In this document: piece after piece, positions 35,287 to 44,847 of the stretch
How positions within the stretch are numbered: position 1 is the stretch's first letter
Layout of the letters: the number at the start of each line of letters is the position of its first letter
From: Phycisphaeraceae bacterium
GTDB taxonomy: Bacteria > Planctomycetota > Phycisphaerae > Phycisphaerales > SM1A02
DNA: 64,000 nucleotides
Assembly (NCBI GenBank): GCA_019636755.1
Contig: JAHBWZ010000005.1
Span: 1-64,000, forward strand
Direction of reading: 5' to 3'
The notes under the pieces: generated by a model
Seen by the model: only the letters and a program-made list of their open reading frames with translations
What the model was told of the DNA's origin: nothing
The model's database searches: none
Translations under genes and position numbers: made by a program

Positions 35287-35725
35287 CCGGTTCCGCTCCC
35301 GGTACGAGCGAGGTCCCCAGCGCGGCGGCGAGGCGCTCCAGGGTGGCATCGAGGGTGTGCGTCGCGTCGATGAACTCGACGCCGACGGCGAAGAGCGGCT
35401 CGCGGGTCCGCAGGATGGTCCGTCGCACGCGGATGGCGTGTTCCAGCAGGATCGCGGCGGGCGGCAGCGCGCGGCTGTCGAGCACGGTCCCCGGCCTGAT
35501 GATGCGGAGGATGCCGGTCAGGCCGCGAGGCAGGAAATGGCGCGACTCCAGGCCGATACCGCCTCCAGAGAGATCCGTGGCCGTGCAGCGCAGGACGTGC
35601 CGCTGCGGCGCCATGGCGATGGTCGTGAATCGGACCTGCGAGCGATGCTCGGGCGAGATGATGATCTCCGCCGGCGCGTCGATCACGGTCCGTGCGAATC
35701 GTCGTGTCTTGAGCGCGGTGGACAT
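35279..35725 (-). CDS. PilZ-domain protein
   Basis: A 148-residue cytosolic protein. A PilZ core is seen in T-D-L-S-G-G-G-I-G-L-E-S near residue 52, the D/N-x-S-x-x-G motif that binds c-di-GMP. The N-terminal arginine motif is only partly present (R-R-F-A-R near residue 8), so c-di-GMP binding is probable but not certain. As first gene of the secretion operon it could couple second-messenger level to the adjacent ATPase. Confidence 0.7.
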   Translation of the reverse strand: MSTALKTRRFARTVIDAPAEIIISPEHRSQVRFTTIAMAPQRHVLRCTATDLSGGGIGLESRHFLPRGLTGILRIIRPGTVLDSRALPPAAILLEHAIRVRRTILRTREPLFAVGVEFIDATHTLDATLERLAAALGTSLVPGAEPDA

Positions 35726-35992
35726 CGCGTGACGGCTCCCGCGCCGTCTCCGGGTTCCGGCGCCCGGCGTGACGTGGCCGGTCGCGGGGTGGAGACGGCG
35801 ATCCCGGACGCGGTGGGATCGGCCCGCATGGCGGCGCGGTCAAGCGCCTCCGCGGACACGGGTGGCCGGCGAGGCCGGTTGTGCGGCCGCGACCGTCCGG
35901 GAACCGGGGCGCCGCGGGGCGCCGGTCCGGGAACCCGGCGACGGTCCGGTCGAGCGCGGTGACGTGTCGTGGCGCCCGCGCGCCGGCGCGGC

Positions 35993-36310
35993 TCAGCCGC
36001 CGCTGACGGGCGGAAGCAGATCGACCGTCGCGCCGTCGGGCAGCGCGGCGGATGCCGTGATGAAGCGGTCATCCCGCGCGAATGCGGTCACCTCGCGCCA
36101 CGGCGCCAGGGCCGGGAGCATGTCGATGGCGCGCGCGAGCGCGCGCGCCGGTGTCGCGGGGCCCGGCGCCACATCGACGGTCACCGTGATGCGGTCGCGG
36201 CCGGCGAGATCGCGCAGGACCGCGAAGGGACGCAGGTGGATCGTGACGGGCGCCACGGACGTGCATCCGCCCGCGCGGACATGGTCGGACTGGGGCATGT
36301 CGTCGTGCAT
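35993..36310 (-). CDS. MoaD/ThiS-like sulfur carrier
   Basis: A 105-residue protein ending in P-P-V-S-G-G, the C-terminal Gly-Gly that is adenylated and thiocarboxylated in MoaD. Strands V-T-I-H-L-R-P-F-A-V-L-R-D-L-A-G and A-A-L-P-D-G-A-T-V-D-L-L fit the ubiquitin-like fold. The N-terminus is about 20 residues longer than typical MoaD. It lies 13 bp after moeA on the same strand, supporting a role in molybdopterin synthesis. No moaE or moaA is seen. Confidence 0.8.
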   Translation of the reverse strand: MHDDMPQSDHVRAGGCTSVAPVTIHLRPFAVLRDLAGRDRITVTVDVAPGPATPARALARAIDMLPALAPWREVTAFARDDRFITASAALPDGATVDLLPPVSGG

Positions 36311-36323
36311 GGACGCGATCGGG

Positions 36324-37712
36324 TCAGGTCACCGGGTGAACGCCCCCTCCGGGGCCAGGGTCCCGGGGGCCAGGGCCCCGGGCGGCCAGGGCCCCGGGCG
36401 GCCAGGGAAGGAATCGGACGGGATCGCCCTCGCGCCACCGTGCGGCAGGGACTTCGACCGCGCCGTCGGTGCCGACCAGGTGCAGCAGGTCGCCGGAGTG
36501 ATTCCACGGCACCAGGTGCAGTCGGCCGCCGGCGTCGAATCGTGCCGGCCGGACGGCGCGCCGCACTGCGGGCCCGTCGGCGCCGTCGGCGCCCGGCATG
36601 ACCCGCGCGGGTTGCGCCGCATCGTCGGACGCTGGGTCGCCATCGTCCGGTGCCGCGAGCACGCATGTCCGCCACGGCACCCTCGGCGCAGCGCCGCACA
36701 GTGCCTGGATGACCGGGACGAGAAACAGCGTGGCCGCCATGAGCGCGGAGACCGGATTGCCCGGCGCCGCGATGACCGGGATGCCGTCGGCGGTGATCCC
36801 CAGCATCGTCGGACCGCCGGGCCGGATCGCGATCCTCCGGCCGATGGTGCGGATCTCCGCGGCGACGAACGCGGCGGGAAAGTGGTCCCGATCACCCGCG
36901 CTGATCCCGCCGATCGTGACGAGGACGTCGGTGTCCGCGAGCGCCGCCTGCACCGAGGATCGCGCGGCATCCAGGTCATCGTGCACATGCGACTGCGCGG
37001 TGACATGGGCGCCGGCGCCGCCGGCGATCGATGCGAGCATCCGCCGATTGGTCTCGCGGATCTCGTGCAGGCGCGGCGACGCGTCCGGGGGGACGATCTC
37101 ATCCCCGGAGGAGAGCAGGGTGACGCGCGGCCGCGCGGCGACATCGAGCGTCGTCGCCCCGACGGCCGCCGCGGCCGCGAGTTCGACCGGTCCCATGGTG
37201 ACGCCGGCGGCCAGCACGATGTCGCCGCGCCGGGCGTCGCTCCCCGCGCGGTGAACGGCGTGCCACCGGGCGCCGGCGCCGGACGGAACGCCGGCCTGCA
37301 GCGTGACGGGATCGCCGCGATCGGTCCGTTCATGCGGAATGACGCAGTCGATCGCCGTCGGCAGCGCGGCGCCCGTGGCGATCCGGATGCATCCGCCCGG
37401 CGGCGGCGCGGGTGGCGCGGGTACGCCCGCCGGGCACGTCCCGTGCACGGGCAGGACGGCGCCCGGGCGCGCATCGACGGCCCGAAGCGCATACCCATCC
37501 ATCCGCGCGCGATCGACCGGCGGCTGGTCGCGATCCGCGCGGACGGGATGCACCAGGACGCGTCCATGCGCCTCGTCCAGGGCGACGCGCTCCACACGCG
37601 GGTGCCGACCGGCGGCCGCGATCGCCGCCAGCAGGCGCGACAGCGCCGCCTCCGGCGTCATCGGTTCGACTGTCGGGGCGGCGCAGCCGGATGGGGCGCT
37701 GTGCGGATGCAT
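36324..37712 (-). CDS. moeA: Molybdopterin molybdenumtransferase MoeA
   Basis: A 462-residue enzyme that inserts molybdate into adenylated molybdopterin. R-A-R-M-D-G-Y-A near residue 85 and S-S-G-D-E-I-V near 210 are family motifs. R-E-T-N-R-R-M, the loop T-I-G-G-I-S-A-G-D-R-D-H-F, and P-G-N-P-V-S-A-L complete the set. Other genes in this window do not obviously need Mo, since ACIII subunit B has lost it in characterised systems. Its 3' end runs through a short GC-rich repeat and appears extended by about 20 low-complexity residues. Confidence 0.88.
   Translation of the reverse strand: MHPHSAPSGCAAPTVEPMTPEAALSRLLAAIAAAGRHPRVERVALDEAHGRVLVHPVRADRDQPPVDRARMDGYALRAVDARPGAVLPVHGTCPAGVPAPPAPPPGGCIRIATGAALPTAIDCVIPHERTDRGDPVTLQAGVPSGAGARWHAVHRAGSDARRGDIVLAAGVTMGPVELAAAAAVGATTLDVAARPRVTLLSSGDEIVPPDASPRLHEIRETNRRMLASIAGGAGAHVTAQSHVHDDLDAARSSVQAALADTDVLVTIGGISAGDRDHFPAAFVAAEIRTIGRRIAIRPGGPTMLGITADGIPVIAAPGNPVSALMAATLFLVPVIQALCGAAPRVPWRTCVLAAPDDGDPASDDAAQPARVMPGADGADGPAVRRAVRPARFDAGGRLHLVPWNHSGDLLHLVGTDGAVEVPAARWREGDPVRFLPWPPGALAARGPGPRDPGPGGGVHPVT
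36349..36407. repeat. Short GC-rich tandem repeat in the moeA 3' end
   Basis: About four copies of a 14-16 bp unit near CCGGGCGGCCAGGGCC encode a P-G-A-L-A-A-R-G-P-G-type tail. It suggests replication slippage at the gene's end. Confidence 0.55.
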
Positions 37713-37870
37713 GCGGCGCGATGGTACCCCTCCGGCGGCGGTCCTGCGACCGCGCCCGCCGTGACCGCACGTGGAGTCTCGATGATCGGGATCGGTACGG
37801 CTACTGCATCGGCACCGGGGCCCGGCGCACCCGGTCGCGATCACGACTCCGGTGGCGACGCGCGCCGGAC

Positions 37871-38632
37871 TCAGCGCGGGTCGTACAGGCGATCGTCGTC
37901 GGAGAGGAATCCGTTGGCGGGATGGTTCATGAACTGCATGAGCAGTGCCGGGGACGCATGGACGCCCTCGCGCGGCTGATCGACGGTGGAGACGTGTCCA
38001 TCCAGCCACGCCACCGGCGTGCAGCCGCCGATATGCCGGAATGCCTGGCCGCCGCTGTAGATGGTGGCGAGCGCCAGCCCCTCGCGATTCTCCGGCGCGC
38101 GCATGTACCGGTTGGCGTCACCGCGGCGCCCGCCGCAGCCGAAGAGCGCGGTGGTCACCGGGCGCCGCGCGTGCGCAGGACGGATGCCGGGACGGACCGC
38201 GTCCCAGCCGGTGTGCGGGAACGTCGCCTCGCCGCCGATGTACGAGGTGTTGTAGTTGTACCCGGTGAACGGTTCCGCGCCGTCGTCCGTCGGACCGGGC
38301 CACGCCGGATCCTGCAGCACATCGTGCGGATCGCCGGCGAGCGACCAGAGATGACCGGGCCGCGGCTCCATGCCGGGCGCGAGAATCCAGTCCCAGCCGA
38401 TGGTGGTGAAGACGCCCGGATTCGCGAAGCGCAGGGCGCACGGCCACGCGTCCCACAGCGCGCTGTACTGCTGCGCGGCGAGCGCCATCTGCCGGAGGTT
38501 CGACTGGCTCCGGGCCAGCCTTCCCGCGCCCTTCGCATGGAAGAGCGCAGGAAGGAGCAGGCCCGTCAGCAGGGCCATGATGCCGGTGACGACCAGCAGT
38601 TCCGGCAGCGTGAAACCGCGTCGGTGGTGCAT
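37871..38632 (-). CDS. Stand-alone pseudopilin downstream of the B12-riboswitch dockerin gene
   Basis: A 253-residue prepilin with M-H-H-R-R-G-F-T-L-P-E-L-L-V-V-T-G-I-M-A-L-L, so cleavage after Gly and Glu+5 are intact. It has the S-N-L-R-Q-M-A-L-A-A-Q-Q-Y block and a C-terminal V-A-W-L-D-G-H-V motif like planctomycete prepilin families with a conserved H/DG element. It begins 3 bp after the stop of the dockerin gene 38635-39597, so the two form one unit governed by the riboswitch at 39765-39985. It is not part of the secretion operon. Confidence 0.8.
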   Translation of the reverse strand: MHHRRGFTLPELLVVTGIMALLTGLLLPALFHAKGAGRLARSQSNLRQMALAAQQYSALWDAWPCALRFANPGVFTTIGWDWILAPGMEPRPGHLWSLAGDPHDVLQDPAWPGPTDDGAEPFTGYNYNTSYIGGEATFPHTGWDAVRPGIRPAHARRPVTTALFGCGGRRGDANRYMRAPENREGLALATIYSGGQAFRHIGGCTPVAWLDGHVSTVDQPREGVHASPALLMQFMNHPANGFLSDDDRLYDPR

Positions 38633-38634
38633 CG

Positions 38635-39597
38635 TCAGCTCCAGGATGCGACGATCAGCAGCAGATCGGCGAAGTCGACGACGCCGTTGCCGTCCAGGTC
38701 CGCCGGACACGCCCGGCCGTCGCAGGGACCGAAGGCGGAGAGGAGCAGGAGCATGTCGTCGAAGTCGACGATGCCGTCGCCGTTGAGATCTCCGGTCAGC
38801 GGCACACGGACCCGCTGCACGGCGTCGACCGCGATCGGCTCGACCGCATCCGGTGCGTTCGAGACGCGGATGTACCGCGCCGACGTCACGCCGGCGGCCG
38901 CGAGATCGATGCCGGTTCCGCCCCCCGAGAGACCGTAGAGATCCAGGAGCGCGCGCCACCCGGTGCCGGCGAGATCGCCCGGCGCGACGGCGGGATCGAC
39001 GGGGCGGCGGAAGTCGGACAGGATGGTGCCCCGTTCCGTGTCGTAGGCGCCCGCATCCAGGTACCCGAGCGTCGGGAGACCCGATGCTGCCGTGACGCCG
39101 GGAACGCCGTGCCAGGTGACGAGGTCATCGCTGACCTCGATCGTGCCGCCGCTGCTGCTGAAGAAGCCGCCGACGATCGCCGCGGGGTAGGCCGCGTCGA
39201 TGAAGAACCCGTTGCTGAAGACGATGACGTCGATGCCGAAGGGATGATCGGGGTCGTCGGTGAGCGGCGGGTCGAACTCCAGCGTGATCGATCCCGACGC
39301 GCCGATCGAGACGATCTCGTGCGTCATCCACGGTGGATTGAACGGCGAGACGACGCCGGGGAAAATGCCGGTGCCGGTGAAGCGCGTCGGTTCACCGAGC
39401 GCCGCCGCGGGGTCGGTGTAGCCGGGCACCGCGCCGGTGCCGGCGTCGTAGGACGCTACGGCGACGGGACAGCAGCCGCCATCCGGTGTCGCGAGGGCGC
39501 GCGGCGCCGCGGGGAGCGCCGTGAGAACGGCGGCGAGTGTGAGCGCGGCGGGCGCGCCGCCCGCAGCGCGCACGGACAGTGGACGCGATGGACGCAT
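38635..39597 (-). CDS. Secreted dockerin protein under cobalamin riboswitch control
   Basis: A 320-residue exported protein. The signal peptide ends about residue 38 (A-L-A-T-P). The body (about 40-260) is beta-rich, with Y-D-A-G-T-G-A-V-P-G-Y-T-D-P-A-A-A-L-G-E-P, G-S-I-T-L-E-F-D-P-P-L and I-D-V-I-V-F-S-N-G-F. The last 55 residues carry two dockerin loops (D-L-N-G-D-G, D-L-D-G-N-G). An upstream B12 riboswitch suggests a role in capture or handling of corrinoids at the surface, though no binding motif is seen. The chosen ATG follows AAGGGATCGATCCTC; the open frame upstream runs into the riboswitch. Confidence 0.8.
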   Translation of the reverse strand: MRPSRPLSVRAAGGAPAALTLAAVLTALPAAPRALATPDGGCCPVAVASYDAGTGAVPGYTDPAAALGEPTRFTGTGIFPGVVSPFNPPWMTHEIVSIGASGSITLEFDPPLTDDPDHPFGIDVIVFSNGFFIDAAYPAAIVGGFFSSSGGTIEVSDDLVTWHGVPGVTAASGLPTLGYLDAGAYDTERGTILSDFRRPVDPAVAPGDLAGTGWRALLDLYGLSGGGTGIDLAAAGVTSARYIRVSNAPDAVEPIAVDAVQRVRVPLTGDLNGDGIVDFDDMLLLLSAFGPCDGRACPADLDGNGVVDFADLLLIVASWS

Positions 39598-39637
39598 GAG
39601 GATCGATCCCTTCGATTCGTTCCGAGTCGCGCGGAAC

Positions 39638-39665
39638 GGCTCCCTTCCGACCGATGGAAGGAGCC
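39638..39665 (-). promoter_or_regulatory. Candidate riboswitch expression-platform hairpin
   Basis: On the minus strand GGCTCCTTCC pairs with GGAAGGGAGCC across a 7-nt loop, with one bulged base. It lies between the riboswitch and the gene start at 39597. Lacking a U-run, it may act on translation rather than termination. Confidence 0.4.
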
Positions 39666-39764
39666 CGTCGCGACAGGGTGCGAACGCAGGAACCGGTCTG
39701 CCGGGAGCGGTGCAGACGGAACGCAGTCGCGCATTCGCCCGGGTGTCGCGAGGGCGTACGCAGT

Positions 39765-39985
39765 GACTGCGGCCGGTCTTCCGGCTTGGGAGCGCACACC
39801 CGACCGCCTTCCCGTCGATGGCAGGTCCTCCGATGCGGAGGCGTTGCCTGCACGTGCGACAGTGGCATCCGGCCGGATGCCGGCCCGCTGGACTCTGCCA
39901 CGGCAGAGTCACCGGACCTGCTCCTTCACGGCGGCGCGTCCGCGGTGGTCTTTCACCACCTTCCCGCCGGGCCCGGTGATCGTGC
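39765..39985 (-). promoter_or_regulatory. Cobalamin (AdoCbl) riboswitch
   Basis: Read on the minus strand, the elements appear in the known order. GGGAA is at 39965-39961, followed by a GGTGGTGAAAGACCACC hairpin and GACGCGCCGCC, then ATGCCACTGT near 39870-39860. GGGAAGGCGG is near 39812-39803. The B12 box AAGCCGGAAGACCGGCC is at 39787-39771, against the usual AAGYCRGRAGACCDGCC. This is the layout of btuB-type cobalamin riboswitches. It faces the dockerin/pseudopilin pair. The exact outer stem ends are approximate. Confidence 0.85.
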
Positions 39986-40246
39986 TGGACGATCGCCTGA
40001 CCCGGCCGCCCACCCGACCGTCGCCTGTCGAGCAGGCGGCGGCGGCGTGGACGGACACCGCAGTCGCGGAGCAGCGTACACGAACCTCACCGCGCCGTGC
40101 AACGCGGGCAGTCGAGCACGCGCTTGTGCACGCAGCCCGGCAGGTCCGCGGCACCTCCGCCGGCGGGAGGACGCGGGTGGGCGGATGTCCGGATCCCGGG
40201 CCATCGGACCGACGGTGCGCGCAGGCTCACCGTCCACCCGGGCCGT

Positions 40247-42892
40247 TCACTCGGCGCCCGCCGCCTGCGTGCGCGCCGCCGTCCGGGCGGGCCGCCCGTT
40301 CGTGAACGTGAAGGTGCCGCCGTCGTACCCGACGTGGACCGTCCCGCCCGGGCTGAACTCGCCGGCCAGGAGGCGCGTCGCCAGCGGGTTCTCCACGCGC
40401 TGCTGGATCACGCGCTTCAGCGGCCGCGCGCCGAACTGCGGATCCCAGCCGAGTTCCGCGATCGCCTCGATCGCGCGGGGCGTGACCTCCAGCGCCATCT
40501 GCCGCTCCGCGAGCCGGCGCCGGAGCAGGTCGAGCTGGATCTCCACGATCCGGCCGATCTCGTTCTTCGTCAGCTGGTGGAAGACGATCGTTTCATCGAT
40601 CCGGTTGAGCAGTTCCGGGCGGAGCGAGCGCTTGAGGAGATCGCGCAGGTGCGCCTCGATCTCGATGTCGATCGCGCCGCGCTGCGTCATCTGCAGGATC
40701 TCCTGCGCGCCGATGTTGCTGGTCATGACGACGATCGTGTTCCGGAAGTCCACCGTGCGGCCGTGACCGTCGGTCAGGCGTCCGTCGTCGAGCACCTGGA
40801 GCAGGATGTTCGTCACGTCCGGGTGCGCCTTCTCCATCTCGTCGAAGAGGATCACGGCGTACGGACGGCGCCGGATGGCCTCGGTGAGACGGCCGCCCTC
40901 CTCGTAGCCGACGTACCCGGGGGGCGCGCCGATGAGCCGGGCCACCGCGTGCTGCTCCATGTACTCGCTCATGTCGATCCGGACCATCGCGTCTTCGGCG
41001 TCGAAGAGTTCCTGTGCCAGCGCCTTGCACAGTTCGGTCTTGCCGACGCCGGTCGGACCCACGAACAGGAAGGATCCGATGGGGCGGTTCCGATCGCCCA
41101 GGCCCGCGCGGCTGCGCCGGACGGCATCGGAGACCGCGCGGACGGCATCCGCCTGGCCGACGACGCGCTTCTCCAGCGCCGCTTCCAGTCGCAGCAGCTT
41201 CTCCCGCTCGCTCTCCACCAGCCGGGAGACGGGGATGCCCGTCCAGCTGCCGACGACCTCCGCGATGAGTTCGGGATCCACTTCCTCGCGGACCAGCGAG
41301 TCCCCGGTCTTCTGCCGCGCCTCCAGCGCCTTTGCGGCGGCGCGCAGCCGCTGGTCCAGGTCGCGGAGTTCGCCGTACTGGATGCGGGACGCGGTCTCGT
41401 AGTCGCCGTGCCGCGTGGCACGCTCCAGTTCACGCTGCTTGAGATCCATCTCCTCCTTGACGGCCCTGATCTCGTCCAGTTCCTTCTTCTCGATCTCCCA
41501 GCGGGCGGTCAGCCGTCCGTTCTCCTCGGCGAGCCCGGCCAGTTCCGCCTCGACGGCGGCGAGGCGCCGCTTCGACTCCGGATCGGTCTCGATGCGCAGC
41601 GCTTCTCGCTCGATCTCCATCTGCGTGATCCGGCGCCGGACCTCGTCCAGTCCGGCGGGCAGCGAGTCATTCTCGATGCGGAGGCGGGAGGCGGCCTCGT
41701 CGATGAGGTCGATCGCCTTGTCGGGGAGGAATCGATCGCTGATGTAGCGATGGCTCAGCGACGCGGCGGCCAGGATGGCCGCGTCCTGGATGCGCACGCC
41801 GTGGTGCGCCTCGTACCGCGGCTTGAGTCCGCGCAGGATGGCGACCGTCTCCTCCGGGCCCGGCTCACCGACGTAGACGGGCTGGAACCGCCGCTCGAAG
41901 GCGGCGTCCTTCTCGATGTGCCTGCGGTATTCGTCCAGCGTGGTCGCGCCGATGCAGCGCAGTTCGCCGCGCGCGAGCGCCGGCTTGAGGAGGTTGCCCG
42001 CGGACACCGCACCCTCGGCGGCACCGGCGCCGACGATCGTGTGCAGTTCGTCGACGAAGAGGATGATCTTCCCTTCGCTGGAGATCACCTCGCGCAGGAC
42101 CGCCTTGAGACGCTCTTCGAACTCACCGCGGTACTTCGCGCCGGCCAGCAGGGCGCCGACATCCAGCGCCACGATGCGCGAGGACTTCATCGCTTCAGGG
42201 CAGTCGCCATTGACGATCCGCTGCGCCAGGCCCTCCGCGATCGCCGTCTTGCCGACGCCGGGCTCACCGATCAGGACGGGGTTGTTCTTGCTGCGGCGCG
42301 AGAGCACCTGCATGCACCGGCGGACCTCCTCGTCGCGGCCGATGACCGGGTCCAGTTTCCCCGCCTCGGCGCGCTCGTTGAGATCGATGCCGTACTTCCG
42401 CAGCGCCTCGAAGGTGGACTCCGCGTCGGGATCACTGATGTTCGTCACGCCGGACGCGGCGCGGATGGCCCGGATGGCGTCCAGCAGGCGCGATGCTGTG
42501 GCGCCGGCCGCCTCGAGAACCTGCCGTGCGCCGCTTCCCGTCCCGGCGAGCGCCAGGAGCAGGTGCTCGCAGGACGTGTACGTGTCGCCCAGCGTCTTCG
42601 CCTGCTTCTCCGCGTCCTCGATCACCTTCTGGAGCGCGGAGGAGAGATGCGCGCCGGCCGGCTGACCGGAGACGCGCGGCAGTCGGTTCATCTCTGCGCC
42701 GGTGAGTTCCTGCACGCGATCCGCGCGGATGCCGGCGCGTCCGAGAATGGCGCTCGCCGGACCCCTGGCATCTTCGAGGAGTCCGGCGAGCAGGTGGAGG
42801 GGATCGATCGCGCCGTGTCCGCCCTGGGCGGCGAGCGACTGCGCGCTCTGCAGGGCGGACTGGGCGAGGGTCGTGAAGCGGTCCGGGCGCAT
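40247..42892 (-). CDS. clpB: ATP-dependent disaggregase ClpB
   Basis: An 881-residue Hsp100 protein. The Clp-N domain covers about 1-145. NBD1 has Walker A G-E-P-G-V-G-K-T at about 209-216 and [12 protein letters not shown] Glu/Arg-rich coiled-coil middle domain (about 410-530) is what separates ClpB from ClpA/C. NBD2 has G-P-T-G-V-G-K-T-E near 610 and [10 protein letters not shown]. With DnaK it rescues aggregated proteins. The ATG 42892 start gives the usual Clp-N beginning; the longer frame is rejected. No CIRCE box was found upstream. It is divergent from the DUF1573 gene. Confidence 0.95.
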   Translation of the reverse strand: MRPDRFTTLAQSALQSAQSLAAQGGHGAIDPLHLLAGLLEDARGPASAILGRAGIRADRVQELTGAEMNRLPRVSGQPAGAHLSSALQKVIEDAEKQAKTLGDTYTSCEHLLLALAGTGSGARQVLEAAGATASRLLDAIRAIRAASGVTNISDPDAESTFEALRKYGIDLNERAEAGKLDPVIGRDEEVRRCMQVLSRRSKNNPVLIGEPGVGKTAIAEGLAQRIVNGDCPEAMKSSRIVALDVGALLAGAKYRGEFEERLKAVLREVISSEGKIILFVDELHTIVGAGAAEGAVSAGNLLKPALARGELRCIGATTLDEYRRHIEKDAAFERRFQPVYVGEPGPEETVAILRGLKPRYEAHHGVRIQDAAILAAASLSHRYISDRFLPDKAIDLIDEAASRLRIENDSLPAGLDEVRRRITQMEIEREALRIETDPESKRRLAAVEAELAGLAEENGRLTARWEIEKKELDEIRAVKEEMDLKQRELERATRHGDYETASRIQYGELRDLDQRLRAAAKALEARQKTGDSLVREEVDPELIAEVVGSWTGIPVSRLVESEREKLLRLEAALEKRVVGQADAVRAVSDAVRRSRAGLGDRNRPIGSFLFVGPTGVGKTELCKALAQELFDAEDAMVRIDMSEYMEQHAVARLIGAPPGYVGYEEGGRLTEAIRRRPYAVILFDEMEKAHPDVTNILLQVLDDGRLTDGHGRTVDFRNTIVVMTSNIGAQEILQMTQRGAIDIEIEAHLRDLLKRSLRPELLNRIDETIVFHQLTKNEIGRIVEIQLDLLRRRLAERQMALEVTPRAIEAIAELGWDPQFGARPLKRVIQQRVENPLATRLLAGEFSPGGTVHVGYDGGTFTFTNGRPARTAARTQAAGAE

Positions 42893-43103
42893 GAGATCGG
42901 GTCCTTGATGGGGCGCGTGGAATGGGCGGATCGAGTCCGACGCGATGCAACCGGCGTGCCCGTGCGGTGGACGGCGTGCGGCACGACCGTGGGGGGGATG
43001 CCCGGCCGGCCGTGCCACTTTGGCAGTGCCGTGGCGCGCACCGGCCCGCCGGGCAGGCGGGCGAACGGCGTGACCGGCGTGGTCGTACGATGGCGGTACC
43101 GTC

Positions 43104-43967
43104 ATGCCGGCACGTCCGCCCAGGTTTCTCGGCATCGCTCTCCTCGTCCTGATCGTCGCCGCCGCCGGCGTCGGCTGGTGGTGGCTGACGGTCGGGCGGT
43201 GGCCGCTGGGCGGCGGGCGGTTCCATGACTTCGGCCAGGTCGAAGTGGCCGGTTCGACGACGTCGCGATCGCACACCTTCGTGCTGCGCAATCGGCGGTC
43301 GACGCCGATCACCGTGGTCGGGGCGCGAGCCTCGTGCGGCTGCACATCGGCGGTGATCGAGCGCACCGTGCTCCAGCCGGGCGATCGGCTGGAGGTGCCC
43401 GTCACGCTTCATCTCGACCGACCGGGCGAACGGACCTCCTCGATCCAGATCCTCATGGAGGAAGAGACGGAGCCGTTCTTCCTCAACATCCGCGGGGTCG
43501 CGCGCCGGTCGGAGTCGCTCGAGATCCTGGAGCCGGAGGTCCGGCTGGTCGCGGGCGAACCGCATACGACCATGGTGCTCGCCCGCCTCCAGGACAGCGA
43601 CGATCCACCACCGGCGCTTCTGCTCACGCCGCCACCCGGGGTCACGGCGGAGTTCACCGGCTGGACGCTCTCGGCGCCGCGGCAGGGGCTTCGCGCGACG
43701 GCGGCGCTGTGGAAGGGGACCATCGTCATCCGCACGGAGGCGGAGGATCTGCCGGAGTCCGGCTGCATGCTGGGTGTCGGACTCCCGGGTCGGCCGCGCC
43801 ACCAGATCCGCCTGCGCACGCCGCCGGTCCTTCCGCGCGAGACCTGGTCCGAGGATGGATGGATGCCGCCGGAGTCCGGTCCCGATCCGGTGCGGGATCC
43901 GGCGCATGATCCGGCGCCGGATACGCCACCGGGAAGCCCGCCGGCAGCCGATCCGGGCGATCGTTGA
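43104..43967 (+). CDS. Membrane-anchored DUF1573 protein
   Basis: A 287-residue protein with an N-terminal transmembrane or signal segment ([20 protein letters not shown]). A DUF1573/ASH-like domain follows with F-H-D-F-G-Q-V near residue 40 and the hallmark A-S-C-G-C-T-S-A near 76. These domains are common on planctomycete periplasmic or surface proteins; their role is unknown. The C-terminus is a low-complexity D-P/A-P repeat. The last 242 bp overlap, antisense, the end of the BtuF-like gene. Confidence 0.75.
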   Translation: MPARPPRFLGIALLVLIVAAAGVGWWWLTVGRWPLGGGRFHDFGQVEVAGSTTSRSHTFVLRNRRSTPITVVGARASCGCTSAVIERTVLQPGDRLEVPVTLHLDRPGERTSSIQILMEEETEPFFLNIRGVARRSESLEILEPEVRLVAGEPHTTMVLARLQDSDDPPPALLLTPPPGVTAEFTGWTLSAPRQGLRATAALWKGTIVIRTEAEDLPESGCMLGVGLPGRPRHQIRLRTPPVLPRETWSEDGWMPPESGPDPVRDPAHDPAPDTPPGSPPAADPGDR

Positions 43968-44847
43968 TCCAGGCGACCAGCCACTCGAACGCGTCGACGA
44001 GGCGCGGTCCCGGCCGGCTGAAGTGCTGACGGCCGTCGACCAGCGCCACGCCGCCGGGCCTCGCCGCGGGGAGTTCGCCGAACCATGGCCGGCGGGCCAG
44101 CGCTGCGAACGCGTCATGCGTGCCGTCCAGATCCACGCCGCACGGCGCGATGATCAGTCGATCCGGTCGGGCGGCGATGAGTTCCTCCGGCGTGATGCAG
44201 CGTGAGGGTCCGCCCGGCACGCCCAGCGGATCGCGGGCGCCGGCGGCGGCGATCATGCCGGGCGTCCAGTGTCCGCCGACGAAGAGGGGATCCGTCCACT
44301 CCAGCATGACGACGCGCGGGCCGTCGATGTAGGGATTGACGAAGTCGATCGCCTCCCAGTACCGCGCGCGAAGCGCGACCATCGCGCGCTCGGCATCCCG
44401 CTCCCGTCCGACCGCTTGACCCACGCGCAGCAGGTCGTCGAAGACGTCCTCCAGGCGGCGCGGATCGAGCGGGAGGATCCCGGGCGGCGGATCGAGTCGC
44501 CGGGCCATCGCCTGCACGGCGGGCAGGTCGATCGAGCAGACGCGGCAGAGATCCTGGGTCAGGATGACATCGGGCCTCAGTCGGACCAGGTGTGTTTCGT
44601 CCACGTCGTACAGCGCGCCGGAGCTGTCCGGGTGCGCCTGCAGGAGCGCGCGGACCGAGGCGTCGATCTCCGCGGGCGTGGCGCCGGTCGTCCGGGCGCG
44701 GGTCAGGACGGGCCGGTCGTCGATCCCCGGTGGGAAGTCGCACTCGTGCGAGCGCCCGACGAGGAGGTCGATCGCCGGAATCGCACCGAGCAGTTCGGTC
44801 GCGGAGGGGAGCAGCGAGACGACGCGCGGACCCGTGGCAGGCGTCAT
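43726..44847 (-). CDS. BtuF-like cobalamin/heme-type substrate-binding protein
   Basis: A 373-residue member of the cobalamin-binding ABC substrate protein family. It starts R-V-V-S-L-L-P-S-A-T-E-L-L, then G-R-S-H-E-C-D-F-P, then L-R-P-D-V-I-L-T-Q-D-L-C and I-I-A-P-C-G. It lacks a signal peptide, as do many planctomycete homologues, so it may be cytosolic or exported otherwise. No permease or ATPase gene is adjacent. Family similarity ends near residue 300; the remaining about 75 residues are P-A-P-D-repeat and are read antisense to the DUF1573 gene. It overlaps tatD by 4 bp (ATGA) and is probably co-transcribed. Confidence 0.75.
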   Translation of the reverse strand: MTPATGPRVVSLLPSATELLGAIPAIDLLVGRSHECDFPPGIDDRPVLTRARTTGATPAEIDASVRALLQAHPDSSGALYDVDETHLVRLRPDVILTQDLCRVCSIDLPAVQAMARRLDPPPGILPLDPRRLEDVFDDLLRVGQAVGRERDAERAMVALRARYWEAIDFVNPYIDGPRVVMLEWTDPLFVGGHWTPGMIAAAGARDPLGVPGGPSRCITPEELIAARPDRLIIAPCGVDLDGTHDAFAALARRPWFGELPAARPGGVALVDGRQHFSRPGPRLVDAFEWLVAWINDRPDRLPAGFPVAYPAPDHAPDPAPDRDRTPAASIHPRTRSRAEGPAACAGGSGGAADPGVRHPACSRTPADPPPPCG

